A stretch of 64,000 bases of DNA from Branchinecta lynchi (Eukaryota > Arthropoda > Branchiopoda > Anostraca > Branchinectidae): assembly GCA_023053575.1 (NCBI GenBank), contig JAKZAP010000012.1:23176780-23240779 (forward strand), read 5' to 3'. Made by a program: the position numbers and the translations under genes. The notes beneath the pieces are model-generated. The model had not been told where the DNA came from. It ran no database searches and saw only the letters and a list, made by a program, of their open reading frames with translations. The number at the start of each line of letters is the position of its first letter. Positions within the stretch are counted from its first letter, which is position 1. Of this stretch, positions 63,049 to 64,000 are shown piece by piece.

Positions 63049-63566
63049 ACACTCAACAAATACTGGATGTTATTAGTCAAAATCCTAGAGCTAAGAATTG
63101 TGATGTTTACTGTATTCCCTCGGATTACCTGGCAGACTTGGAAATCAAGAAATTTCCAACGCTTATTTGTGTTAACACCCTAGCCTCTTATGAAACTAAC
63201 CAGATGGGTCATTGGCTGGGAATTTGGCTGGACAAGAAAAGACAGATACAGATACTAGACACATTCGGTAGAGATTATAGAGAGTTTGATTTCATATGTA
63301 GTTTTTGTAAACGTTTCACAGTGATTGAGCAGAGTGGGAAACAAATTCAGTCCTTTGTGAGCAAGTCCTGTGGATTGTATGTTATTTTATTCTTTACTTT
63401 TCGACTTTATGGTTGGACATTTCAAGAAGTTACCAATATTTTTTCTGATTATCACATTGTAAATGATTATTTGTGTGAGCAAATTGTGACACGTCTTTTT
63501 AATGTACCATTCTCTCCCTTACGTGCTCTTGTAACTGAAGAAGATACTGTGCATATGTATTATTAA
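63045..63566 (+). CDS. PRO: Adenain-type cysteine protease (maturation protease)
   Basis: 173 residues. The active-site set of the adenovirus/Ulp1 clan is visible: H56 (MGHWLGIWL), D72 (QILDTFG), Q102 (oxyanion hole) and C109 (SKSCGLYVILF). The Q-to-C spacing of 7 is as in adenain. It would process virion proteins. The QxGG-G motifs in the 107-aa and 140-aa proteins are candidate sites. Last gene of the block; AATAAA follows 13 bp after the stop. Confidence 0.9.
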   Translation: MNTQQILDVISQNPRAKNCDVYCIPSDYLADLEIKKFPTLICVNTLASYETNQMGHWLGIWLDKKRQIQILDTFGRDYREFDFICSFCKRFTVIEQSGKQIQSFVSKSCGLYVILFFTFRLYGWTFQEVTNIFSDYHIVNDYLCEQIVTRLFNVPFSPLRALVTEEDTVHMYY

Positions 63567-63579
63567 CTGTATTTATGTA

Positions 63580-63585
63580 AATAAA
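63580..63585 (+). terminator. Polyadenylation signal after the protease gene
   Basis: AATAAA in ATGTAAATAAAACTT, 14-19 bp after the protease stop. It is the first such signal after the packed gene block that starts with the ATPase. Confidence 0.55.
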
Positions 63586-64000
63586 ACTTACCAAAGATGT
63601 CATCTGAATCCTTCTGTAGGAGCCAGAACAAAGGAAATTACCATAGACATTGAGAGTAAAGATCTGTTTCGTGAAAGCAGAAAAATGTGATGTAGCTTGA
63701 TGATATGGTGATTATCGGGTAGAAAAGGGGAGCTGTAAGGATGAGTGGAGAAAAAAAGTGGGATAAATCCACAAGAAGTGAAACTTTTGCCAAGTTAAAC
63801 CCTTTTTACTTGTCATTTAACTTCTTCTGACAAACTTGAATCTTCTTGGATAAAGATCAGATGTCAACACCTTCAGACAGGTCCAGCTCTATGACGCTAG
63901 CGAACAGAGACGAAGAAAGGAATAGTTCTCAAGTGACAACTTATAGCGTATGAGAGTTCGCAGTATAAGAGTCCACAGTAGCGGAACATTAGTGTTTTGA
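63586..64000. other. Right flank of the viral element, no gene
   Basis: No ORF of note. Compared by eye with the complement of 52400-52750, it shows no matching inverted repeat. It could be the right terminal region of the element with its partner missing, or host DNA. Confidence 0.35.

Noticed and set aside
57557..63566. Bacterial or phage operon contamination because of ATGA overlaps
   Set aside because: The genes are Polinton-type (chromodomain integrase, adenain protease), there are no ribosome binding sites, and the same contig holds retrotransposons and a spliced gene.

Overview
The window is eukaryotic nuclear DNA from a repeat-rich animal genome. The evidence is many decayed non-LTR retrotransposons with microsatellite tails, several MITE families, long inverted-repeat (foldback) elements, minisatellites and a split gene with a splice donor. 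The one good host gene (18568-19464) looks like the first coding exon of a methuselah-like receptor ectodomain, a family best known from arthropods. I therefore favour an arthropod host, but the window alone does not prove it.

Layout. 1-18.4 kb: stacked transposon remains. Non-LTR family A (1.18-3.33 kb) is broken by two later insertions. A CR1-like fragment (4.0-5.0 kb) is split by MITE-1. A G-tract-rich repeat ('R repeat') recurs. A nearly full-length minus-strand non-LTR element (7.9-12.1 kb) has an ORF1 that starts with a PWWP chromatin-reader domain. A second CR1-like element lies at 14.67-16.37 kb. 18.5-19.5 kb: the methuselah-like exon. 19.8-34.2 kb: retrotransposon 3' ends, a ~4.1 kb foldback element (22.31-26.41 kb), tandem repeats, three TIR elements and a large block of R repeats. 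34.9-37.1 kb: a minus-strand RT element cut by a 293 bp MITE with a TAATA target duplication. 39.3-43.3 kb: the most complete copy of family A (ORF1 with zinc knuckles, ORF2 with endonuclease and RT). 44.3-47.7 kb: two further RT elements. 47.8-51.4 kb: a possible host exon and an 854 bp long-TIR foldback element with ~11 bp target duplications.

52.75-63.6 kb: the most notable object, an apparently intact Polinton/Maverick (adintovirus-like) endogenous viral element. Ten open genes all lie on the + strand: protein-primed family B DNA polymerase, a Cys-rich unknown, packaging ATPase, a small hydrophobic-tailed protein, an unknown 258-aa protein, retrovirus-type integrase with chromodomain, penton/minor-capsid-like protein, small basic pVI-like protein, major-capsid-like protein and adenain-type cysteine protease. 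None has an internal stop or frameshift. They would supply replication (polymerase), integration (integrase), genome packaging (ATPase), particle shell (capsid proteins) and maturation (protease, with QxGG-G candidate sites in two small proteins). The genes from ATPase to protease are packed end to end, with ATGA/TAATG junctions and short overlaps. TATA-like boxes stand before the polymerase, the Cys-rich gene and the ATPase. The last two share a motif that also contains AATAAA. I could not find matching terminal inverted repeats inside the window, so the ends of the element are not fixed.
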